NCBI RefSeq assembly: GCF_943169825.2
Contig: NZ_OW968402.1
Coordinates: 1,984,001-2,048,000, forward strand
DNA from: Varibaculum prostatecancerukia
Lineage (GTDB): Bacteria; Actinomycetota; Actinomycetes; Actinomycetales; Actinomycetaceae
Length of the DNA: 64,000 nt
Reading direction: 5' to 3'
Position numbers and translations under genes: made by a program. A model generated the notes under the pieces. That model saw nothing but the letters and a program-made list of their open reading frames with translations, ran no database searches and had not been told where the DNA came from. Below, piece after piece: positions 28,789 to 37,768 of this stretch. Positions within the stretch are counted from its first letter, which is position 1; each line of letters starts with the position of its first letter.

Positions 28789-29505
28789 CTAAACGTCCTC
28801 TTTAAAGGCACGGTGAATAGCCACTGTTCCCAAGGTGAGATTGCGATAGGAAACCTCGCCCCAGCCATTCTTTTGAATTAGGTAACCCAAAGTTTCTTGG
28901 TCTGGCCAATCCAAAATGGAATCGAACAGGTAGGTGTAGGCATCCGAATCCGAAGACACTAGGCGACCGGCAGTGGGCAACACGTTACGCATATAAAGCT
29001 GGTAGAGCCGGGCAATCAGAGGGGAGGGCGGGGTGGAAAACTCCATAATCGCCAACTTGCCCCCCGGCTTGGTTACCCGCGCAAACTCACGCAGTGCCTT
29101 TGCGGGATCATGCATATTTCTAAATCCGAAAGAGCAGGTAACAGTATCAAAAGACTGATCGGCGAAGGGCAAATCGTGGGCGTCACCGACCACGAAGTTT
29201 AATTCACTATGACGCTTTTGCCCCTCCGCAACCATCCCCGGCGAGAAATCACAGCAGGTAACCGCGGCTCCGGCGCGGTAAAAACCGAGCGAGGAAGTAC
29301 CGGTACCCGCGGCAATATCAAGAATCTCTTGCCCGGGACGGGGAGCTACCACTTGCTGCAGACAGCGCCGCCAAATCCGGTGCTGTCCGAAAGTCATCAC
29401 ATCATTAGTCAGGTCGTAACGGGATGCCACCTGGTCAAACATTCCAGAAACTTCTTCTGGTTGCTTATCTAACCCCGCGGCTGCCGGCGGATTTTTTTCG
29501 CTCAA
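28789..29505 (-). CDS. menG: Demethylmenaquinone methyltransferase
   Basis: 238 residues, UbiE/MenG family; adds the final methyl group to demethylmenaquinone using S-adenosylmethionine. Motifs: NDVMTFGQHRIWRRC (~35-49), SAM motif ILDIAAGTGTSSLGFYRAGA (~63) and the post motif FGFRNMHDPAKALREFARV. The start is TTG at 29505, backed by AGAAGGAG about six bases upstream. It is 35 bases after the HAD phosphatase gene on the same strand and could share its transcript. Confidence 0.95.
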   Translation of the reverse strand: MSEKNPPAAAGLDKQPEEVSGMFDQVASRYDLTNDVMTFGQHRIWRRCLQQVVAPRPGQEILDIAAGTGTSSLGFYRAGAAVTCCDFSPGMVAEGQKRHSELNFVVGDAHDLPFADQSFDTVTCSFGFRNMHDPAKALREFARVTKPGGKLAIMEFSTPPSPLIARLYQLYMRNVLPTAGRLVSSDSDAYTYLFDSILDWPDQETLGYLIQKNGWGEVSYRNLTLGTVAIHRAFKEDV

Positions 29506-29540
29506 AATGGCTCCTTCTAAGTAGGCACCTGCCAGGTTAC

Positions 29541-30296
29541 TCAGAAACGCTTGCCCAATCCAACCAGGTTAAAGCCGCGCCGCCTCGCCTTAGCTTTTTG
29601 CAGGGTCTTGCTAATTCGAGAGCGACGCCGAAAATCTATCACCGGCCATCCTCGCTGTAAGGCGCGCACCCGCAACCAAATATCCGGATTGATAGCCGAA
29701 GGTTTACCCACCAGGGTTAGCAGCGGCATATCGTTATCGGAATCCGAATAGGCAAAGCAGGAAGCAAGGTCATAGCCGCGCTCGGCAGCCAGCGCTATCA
29801 CCGCGTCACGTTTGCCCTGGGAGTGCATAAGTTCCGAAGCTAAACGCGCCTCGTATATCCCATCTTTTACCGCGATTTCCGTGCCAATACCCCCGGTTAT
29901 TCCCAAGCGCTGTGCCAACATTTGCGGAAGCTCCGAGGGCGCGGCGGAAATCAACCAAATATCGTGTCCCGCTGCCAGGTGTCGTTTGATTAACCCTTGC
30001 GCCTGCGGAAACAGTTTCTTCTCTAAGAGATCGCACACTTCCTGGGAAATCGCCATAATCTCGTGGCGGGAATGCCCCGCCATTACCTGCAAAGCCCGGT
30101 TCTTTACCTGGTCCACGCGCTCTTGATCTTCTCCTAGAACCACATAGAGGAAGGCTTGGCGCGCAGCGAAGAATAAATCGCGGATCCCAAAAAATCCGTG
30201 ACGAAAAAGTTCACGAGTGAGCACCCAGGAGCTGGCTCCCCGAATTACGGTTTCGTCAAGATCGAAGAAGGCTGCTACCTTCGGATTCACGCTCAC
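29541..30296 (-). CDS. HAD-IB family phosphatase
   Basis: 251 residues. HAD motif I FFDLDETVIRGASS (nucleophile Asp ~12), motif II Ser in LISAAPSELP (~116) and motif III/IV YSDSDNDMPLL (~187-197) place it in subfamily IB, which includes SerB-like and phospholipid-related phosphatases. Substrate unknown. GTG start at 30296. The Arg/Lys-rich C-terminus may contact membrane lipids. Divergent from the histidine phosphatase gene. Confidence 0.85.
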   Translation of the reverse strand: MSVNPKVAAFFDLDETVIRGASSWVLTRELFRHGFFGIRDLFFAARQAFLYVVLGEDQERVDQVKNRALQVMAGHSRHEIMAISQEVCDLLEKKLFPQAQGLIKRHLAAGHDIWLISAAPSELPQMLAQRLGITGGIGTEIAVKDGIYEARLASELMHSQGKRDAVIALAAERGYDLASCFAYSDSDNDMPLLTLVGKPSAINPDIWLRVRALQRGWPVIDFRRRSRISKTLQKAKARRRGFNLVGLGKRF

Positions 30297-30368
30297 ATCT
30301 CTAGCCTAGTGGTCTAGGCGCAGTTTTCGCACACCGGTTAGTAAAAACCGTTTGCTAGGGTGGAGACC

Positions 30369-31088
30369 ATGCAGAATCTAACAACTATTCACCTGATGCG
30401 TCACGGGGAAGTCGATAATCCAGATGGAATTTTATACGGCCGCCTCCCCGGATATCACCTAACCGACCTCGGCAGGCAAATGGCGCAGATGAGCGCGGAA
30501 TACCTCCTGGAAAAAGGCGCCTACTTAGATGCCATTATTTCTTCTCCCCTGGAGCGCGCGGTAGAGTCTGCAACTCCGGCCTCCGAGCTATTCGAGCTAC
30601 CCATCCAAACCGATAAGCGTCTTTTAGAGTCCATGAATATGTTCGAGGGCGAAGTGGTTAATGGTAACCGGGCGGCTCTGCTACACCCGCGCAATTGGCC
30701 GCGCTACCGCAATGTTTTCCGTCCTTCCTGGTGTGAGCCTTATGCAGTCCAGGCCAGTCGGGTTACCGAGGCAGTGCGTTCGGCTTTACATCTGCCGATT
30801 GCCGATCCTTCCCGCCTGGGACGCTCCGCTGATGGCTCTCCGATTCGCGAAATTTTGCTGGTTTCTCACCAGCTGCCGATCTGGTCTTTCCGGTTATTTG
30901 TGGAAGGTCGCCCGCTGGCGCATATTCCTACCCGGCGGCAATGCGCTCTAGCTTCCCTCACGTCCCTTACTTTCTTGGGCAATACCCTGATTAGTTTGGA
31001 TTATTGTGAACCGGCAGCGCCGCTCCTAGCTCAGGCCTCCGATATGGTGCCGGGGACTTCGGCGGCCGCCTTAAATCAAGGGCACTAG
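30369..31088 (+). CDS. Histidine phosphatase family protein (phosphoglycerate-mutase-like)
   Basis: 239 residues. The catalytic LMRHGEVDNP motif is at ~7-16 with the phospho-accepting His; conserved SSPLERAVESA (~60) and the second His in VSHQLPIWSF (~169) complete the active site. Length and sequence fit the broad-specificity phosphatases more than glycolytic mutase. ATG at 30369 is chosen because AGGG lies eight bases upstream; GTG at 30360 has no such site. Convergent with the PLDc_N-type gene. Confidence 0.85.
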   Translation: MQNLTTIHLMRHGEVDNPDGILYGRLPGYHLTDLGRQMAQMSAEYLLEKGAYLDAIISSPLERAVESATPASELFELPIQTDKRLLESMNMFEGEVVNGNRAALLHPRNWPRYRNVFRPSWCEPYAVQASRVTEAVRSALHLPIADPSRLGRSADGSPIREILLVSHQLPIWSFRLFVEGRPLAHIPTRRQCALASLTSLTFLGNTLISLDYCEPAAPLLAQASDMVPGTSAAALNQGH

Positions 31089-31174
31089 GGGGCAGCTAGC
31101 TGGAAACTCCAGGAGTTTCCTCTCGACAATTGCCTTATCAGAGCGGTTATTCAAACCGCGGCAACTAGAACGCT

Positions 31175-31693
31175 TTATTCCTGAGAGGAAGGTTTTTCCG
31201 GAGGGTTTGCGTCCGGATTTGTTTCGCCCTCGCCAGTGTCCTCAGCGGAGTTGTTCTGGTCTTCACCAGCGGTTTCTTCTCCGCTAGCCGCATTTTTCTG
31301 CTGCTTTTCCGCTCGTTTTCTGGCTTCTTCCTCGGCCTCACGCGCCATCCGCTCCCGCCGCATCTTTGCCTCTAAAGAAAACAAGAAATCGGGATTATCG
31401 TCGGGAGCCTGCGGTATCTCTGGTTCCTGCGGCTGCGAACGTTCCCCGCTCCCTCGGAAAATCTCTAGGGGGTTGCGGGGAATCTCTACCCGACCGTCGG
31501 GGCTTTCGGCTTTACTCGCCCAGGAAATCACTATCCAGGCTAGGGGGCCGAATACCGGCAATATGATAATGATCAACAGCCAAAAAGCGCGGGGCAGGCG
31601 TCCGGGTAAATCGGATTTTTCCGTGCGCAAGCAATCCACTAGCGCATATACCGCTAGCAGAATCTGTACGAGGGCAATAACTACCGCAGCCAT
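31175..31693 (-). CDS. PLDc_N-type small membrane protein with charged tail
   Basis: 172 residues. Two membrane helices (~3-20 and ~36-60) with PRAFWLLIIIILPVFGPLAW between match the phospholipase-D nuclease N-terminal (PLDc_N) domain, usually a membrane anchor without nuclease activity. The remaining ~110 residues are very hydrophilic, first Lys/Arg/Glu-rich (EAKMRRERMAREAEEEARKR) and then acidic. No catalytic HKD motif. 36 bases after menA on the same strand, so possibly co-transcribed. Confidence 0.75.
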   Translation of the reverse strand: MAAVVIALVQILLAVYALVDCLRTEKSDLPGRLPRAFWLLIIIILPVFGPLAWIVISWASKAESPDGRVEIPRNPLEIFRGSGERSQPQEPEIPQAPDDNPDFLFSLEAKMRRERMAREAEEEARKRAEKQQKNAASGEETAGEDQNNSAEDTGEGETNPDANPPEKPSSQE

Positions 31694-31729
31694 GCTTCTA
31701 CCCTAGCAACTATCGATTTTTTGGCCTGC

Positions 31730-32620
31730 CTATAAACCCTGCAAAGCCCACTGTACGGCGACGGCGAGACCATACCCCAAGGTGATTTGCCCCACCTGTT
31801 TCAAGGTTTTTATCAGGTCTTTACCGCGGGCTCCCTGCAATACTTTCATCATCGGAAAGCTCACCCCAACCGCCATAGCCAGCCCAAACACCAATGCTTC
31901 CCAACGAACACTAAAGGAAAGCACCCCCAGCACTAAGGCCGCATATAGGTAGCAGGCAAACAAGTAACGCGAGCCCTTATCCCCTAACTTCACCGCTAGC
32001 GTATTTTTGCCGCTCTGGCGATCCCCTGGAATATCGCGCAGATTATTAACCAGCAACAGCGCACATGAAAGCAGCCCGATACCGCTGGCAGCTACCCAGG
32101 TGCGCCAAGGCAGCGTATGGGCTTGTACCCAAATGGTGCCTTGCACTGCCAATAGGCCGAAAAAGGCAAACACCATCACCTCGGCTACCCCCGGCAGATA
32201 ACCGTAGGGGTGCTTACCTCCGGTATAGAACCAGGCCGCCAGGGCTGCCAGCACCCCTAAACCAATCAGGGCGTAGGTACCTGCCCAAACACAAAGGGCG
32301 ATTCCGCAGATTCCCGCGAGCGCATAGCAGCTAAGCGCCGCCGCTAGCACCGTGCGAGGTGCCGCCAAACCTGCTCCTGTCAGGCGCTGGGGGCCTACCC
32401 GCTTTCCTTTAGCGTCGGTGCCCCGAATCCCGTCGGAATAGTCGTTAGAGAAATTCACGCCTACCTGGAGGAATAGGGCTACTAGCAGCGCCAATGCTGA
32501 CTTTCCTGCTGAGGCTTGTCCCAGGCCGATCGCCCCTCCGATTCCCATAATCACCGGCGCCAAGGAGGCGGGTAAAGTTTTCGGACGAGCGGCTTCAATC
32601 CACTGCGATCCAGTTGCCAT
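31730..32620 (-). CDS. menA: 1,4-dihydroxy-2-naphthoate polyprenyltransferase
   Basis: 296 residues, UbiA-superfamily membrane enzyme with about nine helices. Two Asp-rich sites are visible: NFSNDYSDGIRGTD (~57-70) and NNLRDIPGDRQSGK (~191-204), which bind Mg and the polyprenyl diphosphate. It joins the prenyl chain to dihydroxynaphthoate, releasing CO2. It likely uses the product of the polyprenyl synthase at 9829-10839. Confidence 0.95.
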   Translation of the reverse strand: MATGSQWIEAARPKTLPASLAPVIMGIGGAIGLGQASAGKSALALLVALFLQVGVNFSNDYSDGIRGTDAKGKRVGPQRLTGAGLAAPRTVLAAALSCYALAGICGIALCVWAGTYALIGLGVLAALAAWFYTGGKHPYGYLPGVAEVMVFAFFGLLAVQGTIWVQAHTLPWRTWVAASGIGLLSCALLLVNNLRDIPGDRQSGKNTLAVKLGDKGSRYLFACYLYAALVLGVLSFSVRWEALVFGLAMAVGVSFPMMKVLQGARGKDLIKTLKQVGQITLGYGLAVAVQWALQGL

Positions 32621-32712
32621 TACAGCACCAGCCCCTTTCTTTCTATGTACGCCTTGGCTGCTATATTTTTCGTTTGCAAACTTTTGCCGGCAGTCCTATT
32701 TTTGGCGCTACC

Positions 32713-34443
32713 TTAGCGAACCCAGGCTTCTCCAGCTGCTACCCGCCGCGCCGCCAAGTCTCGACAGGCTGCTCTATCAAGATTACCTTGCAGGTCAGTT
32801 GGGATTTTATCTACCAATACCAGGGCGCGGGGGGCATGTGCCCGATCCAGTTGCCCGGTTACCAGGGAACGCACCAACATCGCCAAATCTGTCGATGGCT
32901 CAGATTCATCTTCAGTAGGAACGGTGGCGCTGTGCGGGCGCTCTCCCCCATCGGGCCGCTGGAATCCCGCCGGAAGTTCAGCTGCCGCAATTTCCATTTG
33001 CTCTAAATCCCCGTCCAGATCCTCGGGTAAAGAAACCGGCTGCAGCGGCGCGGCATCCGGGGCGGGGAAGACGATTTCCCCCTCATCGGTGGGGCTGGCG
33101 GTTCCGCGCGCCACTTCATAGATTCCCGCAGGTAGTTCCCCGGTTTCTGCGGCAGCAACCACATCTACCTTGGCTCCCCTGATCTTTGCGGCCATTGCCG
33201 CCATCGCGGCTTCTAAGGGCGTTAGCTTGGGTCCTTCATCTTCGGTTTCCGCAGGCAGCCCGGCGAGTTTCCGTACCCGCTCCGGATCAACTTTCACTGG
33301 TTTTAACTGGGGAAATAGTGGTTTATCTTCGGTTTTGACCTCCAGATTGTGCCGGGGATTCAACAGCTCCTCGGCAACATCGGGTGCCGGTTTGATGACT
33401 GCAGTAACCAGGGATCCCCATTTAGGATCGGGCACTCCCACCACTACTACCTGTTCTACTTGTGGAAGATCCCGGATAACTCGCTCTACCAGGGAGGCCT
33501 GAATCCGCACTCCGGCAGTGGAAATCACATCGCGTAACCGCCCATCAATTACCAGCCGGGGGCCGCGCATATGACCGGCGTCTTTAGTACGCAACCAGTG
33601 CCTACGCCCTCGAGAAACAAACTCTACTTCTCCCGGCTCTCCCAAATAGCCGGTCATCATGCAGATTCCGGACAGCCAAATCCGATCCCCGATAGTGGCC
33701 ACATGCACGCCCGCGACCGGTTTACCGTCCAGTACGCATAGACCGCAGGATTCGGGAATCCCGTAGCCTTGCACGATATTGATTCCTGCTTGCTGCGCGG
33801 TACGCGCCAGGTGATCGCGGCTGGTCAAGCCGGTAACTATCAGCTTGGAAACCGCGCCCAGCTCTGTGCGTTTAGCGGGAGTAATCTCCAGTAACTCGGC
33901 CAGTTGCGCTTTAGAAATCTGCAGATAAATAGGGGCTTCATCTTTTGCGGAGCGATCTTGCGCCCTTTGAATTGCCCGAATTATCTCGAGGGCGCTGGCG
34001 GGCTGGGTCTTGGCGGCGATTATCGGAGGGATATTGACCGCAATCGCCCGCGCCAAGACCATGATGCCATCAATCTCAGTGACTGGAGAGGTGAGAATCC
34101 AGCGTCCCGGTCTGCCGACTGCCGAGTTCACCGCTTCCGCCATACCTTTGATAGTCAGTTGCGAGTAGCAGATTACCGCGCCAGCTGCTGGAGCCGGCAG
34201 TGCTAAAGCGGCGGATTCGGGTACCTCCCGGCGGAGAGTTTCATACTCTAAAAGTTCCTTGGGAAAGCCGCTGGCTTTAGGGAAAGGAAAAAGAATCTGT
34301 TTGCCTCTTAGACGCGGGTTGCGAAGATTCTGCGGTAAATCTTCTGAGCTTCCCATATATTTTGCCAGCGTCGAAAGCAACGTAGAGACATCCGCCGAGG
34401 AATCACCGATCGGCAGGTAATGAAAAGGAGAAAGGATTTCCAT
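32713..34443 (-). CDS. MenE-like acyl-CoA ligase homologue with degenerate motifs and a large insertion
   Basis: 576 residues against ~350-490 for usual MenE. YGIPESCGLCVLDGKP (~227-242) matches the adenylation A5 region and DGRLRDVISTAGVRI (~300-314) matches A8, so the fold is of the AMP-binding o-succinylbenzoyl-CoA synthetase type. Where the ATP loop (TSGSTGxPK) should be I see ALPAPAAGAV (~81-90). The A10 lysine (GKxDR) is Asn in LQGNLDR (~551-557). A ~165-residue Ala/Glu/Pro-rich insertion (~353-517) splits the C-terminal subdomain. It may be inactive, regulatory or changed in reaction. ATG at 34443 has AGGAA upstream. 92 bases before menA. Confidence 0.7.
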   Translation of the reverse strand: MEILSPFHYLPIGDSSADVSTLLSTLAKYMGSSEDLPQNLRNPRLRGKQILFPFPKASGFPKELLEYETLRREVPESAALALPAPAAGAVICYSQLTIKGMAEAVNSAVGRPGRWILTSPVTEIDGIMVLARAIAVNIPPIIAAKTQPASALEIIRAIQRAQDRSAKDEAPIYLQISKAQLAELLEITPAKRTELGAVSKLIVTGLTSRDHLARTAQQAGINIVQGYGIPESCGLCVLDGKPVAGVHVATIGDRIWLSGICMMTGYLGEPGEVEFVSRGRRHWLRTKDAGHMRGPRLVIDGRLRDVISTAGVRIQASLVERVIRDLPQVEQVVVVGVPDPKWGSLVTAVIKPAPDVAEELLNPRHNLEVKTEDKPLFPQLKPVKVDPERVRKLAGLPAETEDEGPKLTPLEAAMAAMAAKIRGAKVDVVAAAETGELPAGIYEVARGTASPTDEGEIVFPAPDAAPLQPVSLPEDLDGDLEQMEIAAAELPAGFQRPDGGERPHSATVPTEDESEPSTDLAMLVRSLVTGQLDRAHAPRALVLVDKIPTDLQGNLDRAACRDLAARRVAAGEAWVR

Positions 34444-34581
34444 TGCGACTTCCTAAAAGTAAAGTAGTGTCGAAAGCTATTCTAGCCTGTCATTGGCTGA
34501 GAGTTCTTAAAGCAACGTAACCAAAAATATCGCTAAAACCGCAGTAAGTGACAAAATGTTACCTGCAACACATAAGTAAGA

Positions 34582-34610
34582 TTAGGTTTCTTCCATTTTT
34601 TAGGTATAAT
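34582..34610 (+). promoter_or_regulatory. mgtE promoter
   Basis: A perfect TATAAT (34605-34610) follows TTAGGT (34582-34587) by 17 bases. It would start transcription near 34617, about 308 bases before the mgtE start codon. Confidence 0.55.
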
Positions 34611-34616
34611 AAAGGG

Positions 34617-34924
34617 AGCCGGTAGCTCCGGCTATTTTAGGGGAACGTGTGTCAAGATAACCCCTAAACGATAACCTAGAGCCGGTTTCGCAAAAGCGCA
34701 GGAGGGAGCGCGCGAAGCCGGCTCTAGGCATATAAAAATCTGTTTCCCGGTTTTACCTGCGGTTTTCTTCCTGACATAGTGCGGGTTAATGCCCGTTTGA
34801 GTGTTAACCCTCAATTTAGAGGTGGAAGACTTGTCCGCCTTGTAGGATGGGTTGGCAGTGCAACCTCGCAGACCAAGGATGACCTGGTCTCTCGGGTTTC
34901 ACGGCGCTAAAGCTGGAGGGCGAT
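34617..34924 (+). ncRNA. Long structured mgtE leader, candidate riboswitch or attenuator
   Basis: Successive inverted repeats: AGCCGG/CCGGCT (34617-34633), TTTAGGGG/CCCCTAAA (34636-34668), an 11-bp stem CCTAGAGCCGG/CCGGCTCTAGG (34675-34728, extended by GTTTCGC/GCGAAG), GGGTTAA/TTAACCC (34783-34810), then GGTTG/CAACC competing with an AGACCA/TGGTCT hairpin near 34870-34890. GGAGGG before the ATG closes the leader. mgtE genes are often under the Mg-sensing M-box. The canonical M-box cores are absent; only GCGCTAAAGCT near the 3' end recalls one M-box segment. Confidence 0.4.
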
Positions 34925-36274
34925 ATGGATTCGAAACTTTTGCAAGGCTTAGAGACAAGACTTCACCAGGCTTTTCAATCACAAAATTTACAAAAGATTA
35001 ACCAGATTGTTTCTGCAGCACCTGCCCGCGAAATAAAGGTGTTGATGGAAAGATCAAACTTCCATCAACGTGCATTGCTATTTAGGACTCTTCCCAAGAC
35101 CACCGCTATAGCCGTTTTTGATTTGCTGGACCCTGCCGTCCAAGCCGACCTGGTCAGTGCGCTACGCGGTGATCATATATCTGCCGTTGTAGAAGCTATG
35201 GATCCGCATGACCGGGCAGAATTGCTTGACGAATTGCCAGCGTCTGTTGCCACAAAGATTTTGGCTGGCCTCAGCCCCACCGAACGCGACCTTACCGGCA
35301 TTGTACTGGGGTATCCAGAAAAATCCGTCGGACGAAGAATGAGCCCAAAATTCGCTACCGTCCACCCCACAGATAGCGTTGAAAAGGCTCTAGCCTACCT
35401 GACAAAAGTGCTTGATAACGTAGAAACTATCTACACGGTGCCCGTAACCTCAGCCGAAAAGAAACTTGTAGGCGTAGTAAGCCTTAGAGACATCATGGGC
35501 GCCGATAAAACTACCCTCATCAAGGACTTGATGAAACATGGAGATAGCGTTAACGCCACTCAACCAGCAGAATATGCGGCTCGGATGTGCGCAGATCGAC
35601 ACCGACTCGCCTTACCTGTCGTCGATCAAGAGAAACGGCTGCTCGGCATTCTGCCATTAAGTGACGCCCTCGACATCCTCGAATATGCCAACAACGAGGA
35701 TCAAGCACGCATCTCCGGCGCAGAACCGCTTCGCAGACCTTACCTAGCCACCCCAATAGGCGACTTTGTTAAGGCCAGAGTGGTGTGGCTTTTAGTGCTA
35801 GCTATCGGAGCAACCCTAACTATTCACGTCCTAGAAACATTCGAATCCACTATCGCCCAAATGGTTGTGCTGTCAGTTTTCGTGCCCCTGCTCATCGGCA
35901 CCGGCGGCAACACCGGAAATCAAGCGGCCACCACTGTCACCCGCGCCATCGCGTTGAGTGACATAAAGATGGGCGACGGGCTCAGAGTGATCTCTAGAGA
36001 AATCCGAGTCGGAGCACTATTAGGCACCCTCATCGGAACACTCGGATTTGCGCTAACCAGCATTTTTTATGGCCCACAAATAGGTGCAGTCATCGGGCTA
36101 ACCCTGCTGTCTATCTGCACACTAGCTGCCACGGTCGGCGGCTTCATGCCTCTAGTGGCACGCAAGTTCGGCATCGACCCAGCAGTCTTCGCCAACCCCT
36201 TCATCTCAACGCTGCTAGACGCATCAGGTCTAGTCATCTATTTCTTGATCGCAAAAGCAGTTCTAGGACTATAG
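34925..36274 (+). CDS. mgtE: Magnesium transporter MgtE
   Basis: 449 residues, standard MgtE build: N-terminal superhelical Mg-sensing domain (~1-130), paired CBS domains (~131-255, with GVVSLRDIMGAD and GILPLSDALDIL) and five membrane helices (~275-449). The pore signature GTGGNTGNQAATTVTRA lies at ~325. It is a gated Mg channel of the cytoplasmic membrane. ATG with GGAGGG four to five bases upstream. Monocistronic, convergent with the sirtuin gene. Confidence 0.96.
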   Translation: MDSKLLQGLETRLHQAFQSQNLQKINQIVSAAPAREIKVLMERSNFHQRALLFRTLPKTTAIAVFDLLDPAVQADLVSALRGDHISAVVEAMDPHDRAELLDELPASVATKILAGLSPTERDLTGIVLGYPEKSVGRRMSPKFATVHPTDSVEKALAYLTKVLDNVETIYTVPVTSAEKKLVGVVSLRDIMGADKTTLIKDLMKHGDSVNATQPAEYAARMCADRHRLALPVVDQEKRLLGILPLSDALDILEYANNEDQARISGAEPLRRPYLATPIGDFVKARVVWLLVLAIGATLTIHVLETFESTIAQMVVLSVFVPLLIGTGGNTGNQAATTVTRAIALSDIKMGDGLRVISREIRVGALLGTLIGTLGFALTSIFYGPQIGAVIGLTLLSICTLAATVGGFMPLVARKFGIDPAVFANPFISTLLDASGLVIYFLIAKAVLGL

Positions 36275-36400
36275 GAGTCCATTTCTTCTTTGGGAACCAT
36301 ATTTCCGCCGACACCCCAACCAAGATGGATAGCGTTATCTATACCAAAGACCTGCATCCCCATTCGGGTGTTAACCCGTTATCCCCGGACTCTGAAAACT

Positions 36401-37246
36401 TTAGTCCAGTAAAATCTCTGCTACTTGGGTTAATACTTGGGAAGCGCCGCCCGACACCCGCACGTCTGCGAGGGAATCAGCGGCAGTGGGTCCCCGGTTA
36501 ATCACCGCTACTTTGGCTCCGGTTCCCCAGGCTTCCCGCAAAACCCATAGCCCCGTCAGCACCGCCAGGGAAGTGCCTACTGCCAGCACTACGTCCGCTT
36601 CCCGCGCAGCCGCGAAAGAACGATCCATGGCCTCACCTGGCAATGCTTCCCCGAAAAAGACGATTCCCGGTTTGATAATCCCGCCGCAACGCGGACAAGA
36701 AAGCAGGTTGAACTGGCAGGCACGCGCCGTCCGTTCATCGGCTGCCGCCAAAACTGCCACATTCTTAGGGTCGGGGTCGTCTTTTACGTCCGGATTGAGT
36801 TTGCGTAACTCCTGGTCAATATGTTCGCGCGAAAATACTGCTCCGCACCCCAAACATTGAACTTCCTCGAAAGTACCGTGCAGCAGCTGCACATTCTTAC
36901 AGCCTGCCTTGCGGTCTAGGCCGTCTACGTTTTGGGTGGCGATGCAGTTAATCAGCCCCGCTTCCTCTAGCCGGGCTAAAGCGTAGTGCCCCGGGGTAGG
37001 CTGCAGCCGCGCCACGGTTTTCCAGGTTTCTTGATTGCGCCGCCACACCCATTTTTGCCAATAAAGCTCTCCTAGGAACTGATCCATATCGACGGTGGGC
37101 ATCCCGGAAGAACCGGTGCCGCGATAATCCGGAATCCCCGCATCGGTGGACATGCCGGCGCCCGCGACCACGATCGTCTTTTTCCTGGCCATCAAATCCG
37201 CTATAGCCTGGGCTCCCGCCCTGTCTTCACCAATAAACTCGCTCAC
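36401..37246 (-). CDS. SIR2 family NAD-dependent protein deacylase
   Basis: 281 residues. NAD motif GAGMSTDAGIPDYRG (~30-44), QNVDGLDRKAG with the following catalytic His (LLHGTFEEV), and GTSLAVLTG are visible. The zinc-ribbon cysteines are complete (CLGCGAVF, then CPRCGGIIKPG). By family it removes acyl groups from lysines using NAD. GTG start at 37246 with GGAGG seven bases before. Divergent from tatA. Confidence 0.93.
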   Translation of the reverse strand: MSEFIGEDRAGAQAIADLMARKKTIVVAGAGMSTDAGIPDYRGTGSSGMPTVDMDQFLGELYWQKWVWRRNQETWKTVARLQPTPGHYALARLEEAGLINCIATQNVDGLDRKAGCKNVQLLHGTFEEVQCLGCGAVFSREHIDQELRKLNPDVKDDPDPKNVAVLAAADERTARACQFNLLSCPRCGGIIKPGIVFFGEALPGEAMDRSFAAAREADVVLAVGTSLAVLTGLWVLREAWGTGAKVAVINRGPTAADSLADVRVSGGASQVLTQVAEILLD

Positions 37247-37463
37247 GTTTTGCCTCCCGTCCTCAGACTACCTCGTTTAGAGGACGATTATCGTGGACGC
37301 AACCAGCATTAACGGGGCGTGCGTTATATAACCCCAAAAATTTCCTGGTTAACCTGGTAAGTTTTAGCTATTCTCGATAGGAGTAACCTATTTACCGCCT
37401 ATCCCCGCTACAATTGGGGAAGGCAATTTTAGATGCCGTCTGCAAGAAAGGAAGGGCACCACC

Positions 37464-37754
37464 GTGAGGCCAGTACATATTCTCATCCTGCTCCTGGTGT
37501 TGATCATTGTTTTTGGGGCCTCGAAGCTGCCCGACATTGCCCGCAATATCGGTAAATCTGCGAAAGTTTTGAAGTCTGAGTTATCTGACCTCAGCGAAGA
37601 TGACACCAATAAGCAGGTAGCGGCAGGAACCCAAAATCCCCAACTCCCCGCCACCCCGGCCTCACCTGCGCCGTCCCAGACCAGCGGGCAAGATCCATCT
37701 GGCCAAGTCGCTAGCGGGCAGTCCGATACCGCTGACCCGCCTGGAAATAAATAG
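37464..37754 (+). CDS. tatA: Sec-independent translocase subunit TatA
   Basis: 96 residues. One membrane helix (~3-18), the hinge FGASKLPDIARNIGKS and an amphipathic helix are followed by an Asp/Ser/Pro/Gln-rich tail. GTG start at 37464 with GGAAGGG upstream. With tatC 14 bases downstream it exports folded proteins with twin-arginine signals. NarG here has no obvious Tat signal, so cargo lies elsewhere. Confidence 0.94.
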   Translation: MRPVHILILLLVLIIVFGASKLPDIARNIGKSAKVLKSELSDLSEDDTNKQVAAGTQNPQLPATPASPAPSQTSGQDPSGQVASGQSDTADPPGNK

Positions 37755-37768
37755 CCGCTGCAGCCCCT

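Larger units (their letters stand above)
34444..34924. other. Divergent control region between menE-like gene and mgtE
   Basis: The 481-base gap has no convincing gene. Its right two-thirds is the mgtE promoter and leader described separately. The left part (34444-34580) is AT-richer and should hold the promoter of the menE-like gene, which I could not place. Confidence 0.5.

Noticed and set aside
31100-31119. GGAAACTCC/GGAGTTTCC palindrome as a bidirectional terminator
   Set aside because: The stem is short with a one-base loop in this register and no T-run on either side; left out as a terminator.
34611-34670. Insertion-sequence end upstream of mgtE
   Set aside because: GTGTGTCAAGATAA faintly recalls some IS ends, but there is no partner repeat, target duplication or transposase remnant.
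34632-34814. 60-codon minus-strand frame in the mgtE leader
   Set aside because: It crosses the strong leader hairpins, has no ribosome site and no coding character.
34744-34924. M-box (ykoK) magnesium riboswitch before mgtE
   Set aside because: Only a short GCTAAAGCT-like piece fits; the conserved GTTAGGTGAGGCTCCT and GCCAATGGGT cores are missing. I list the leader as unclassified.
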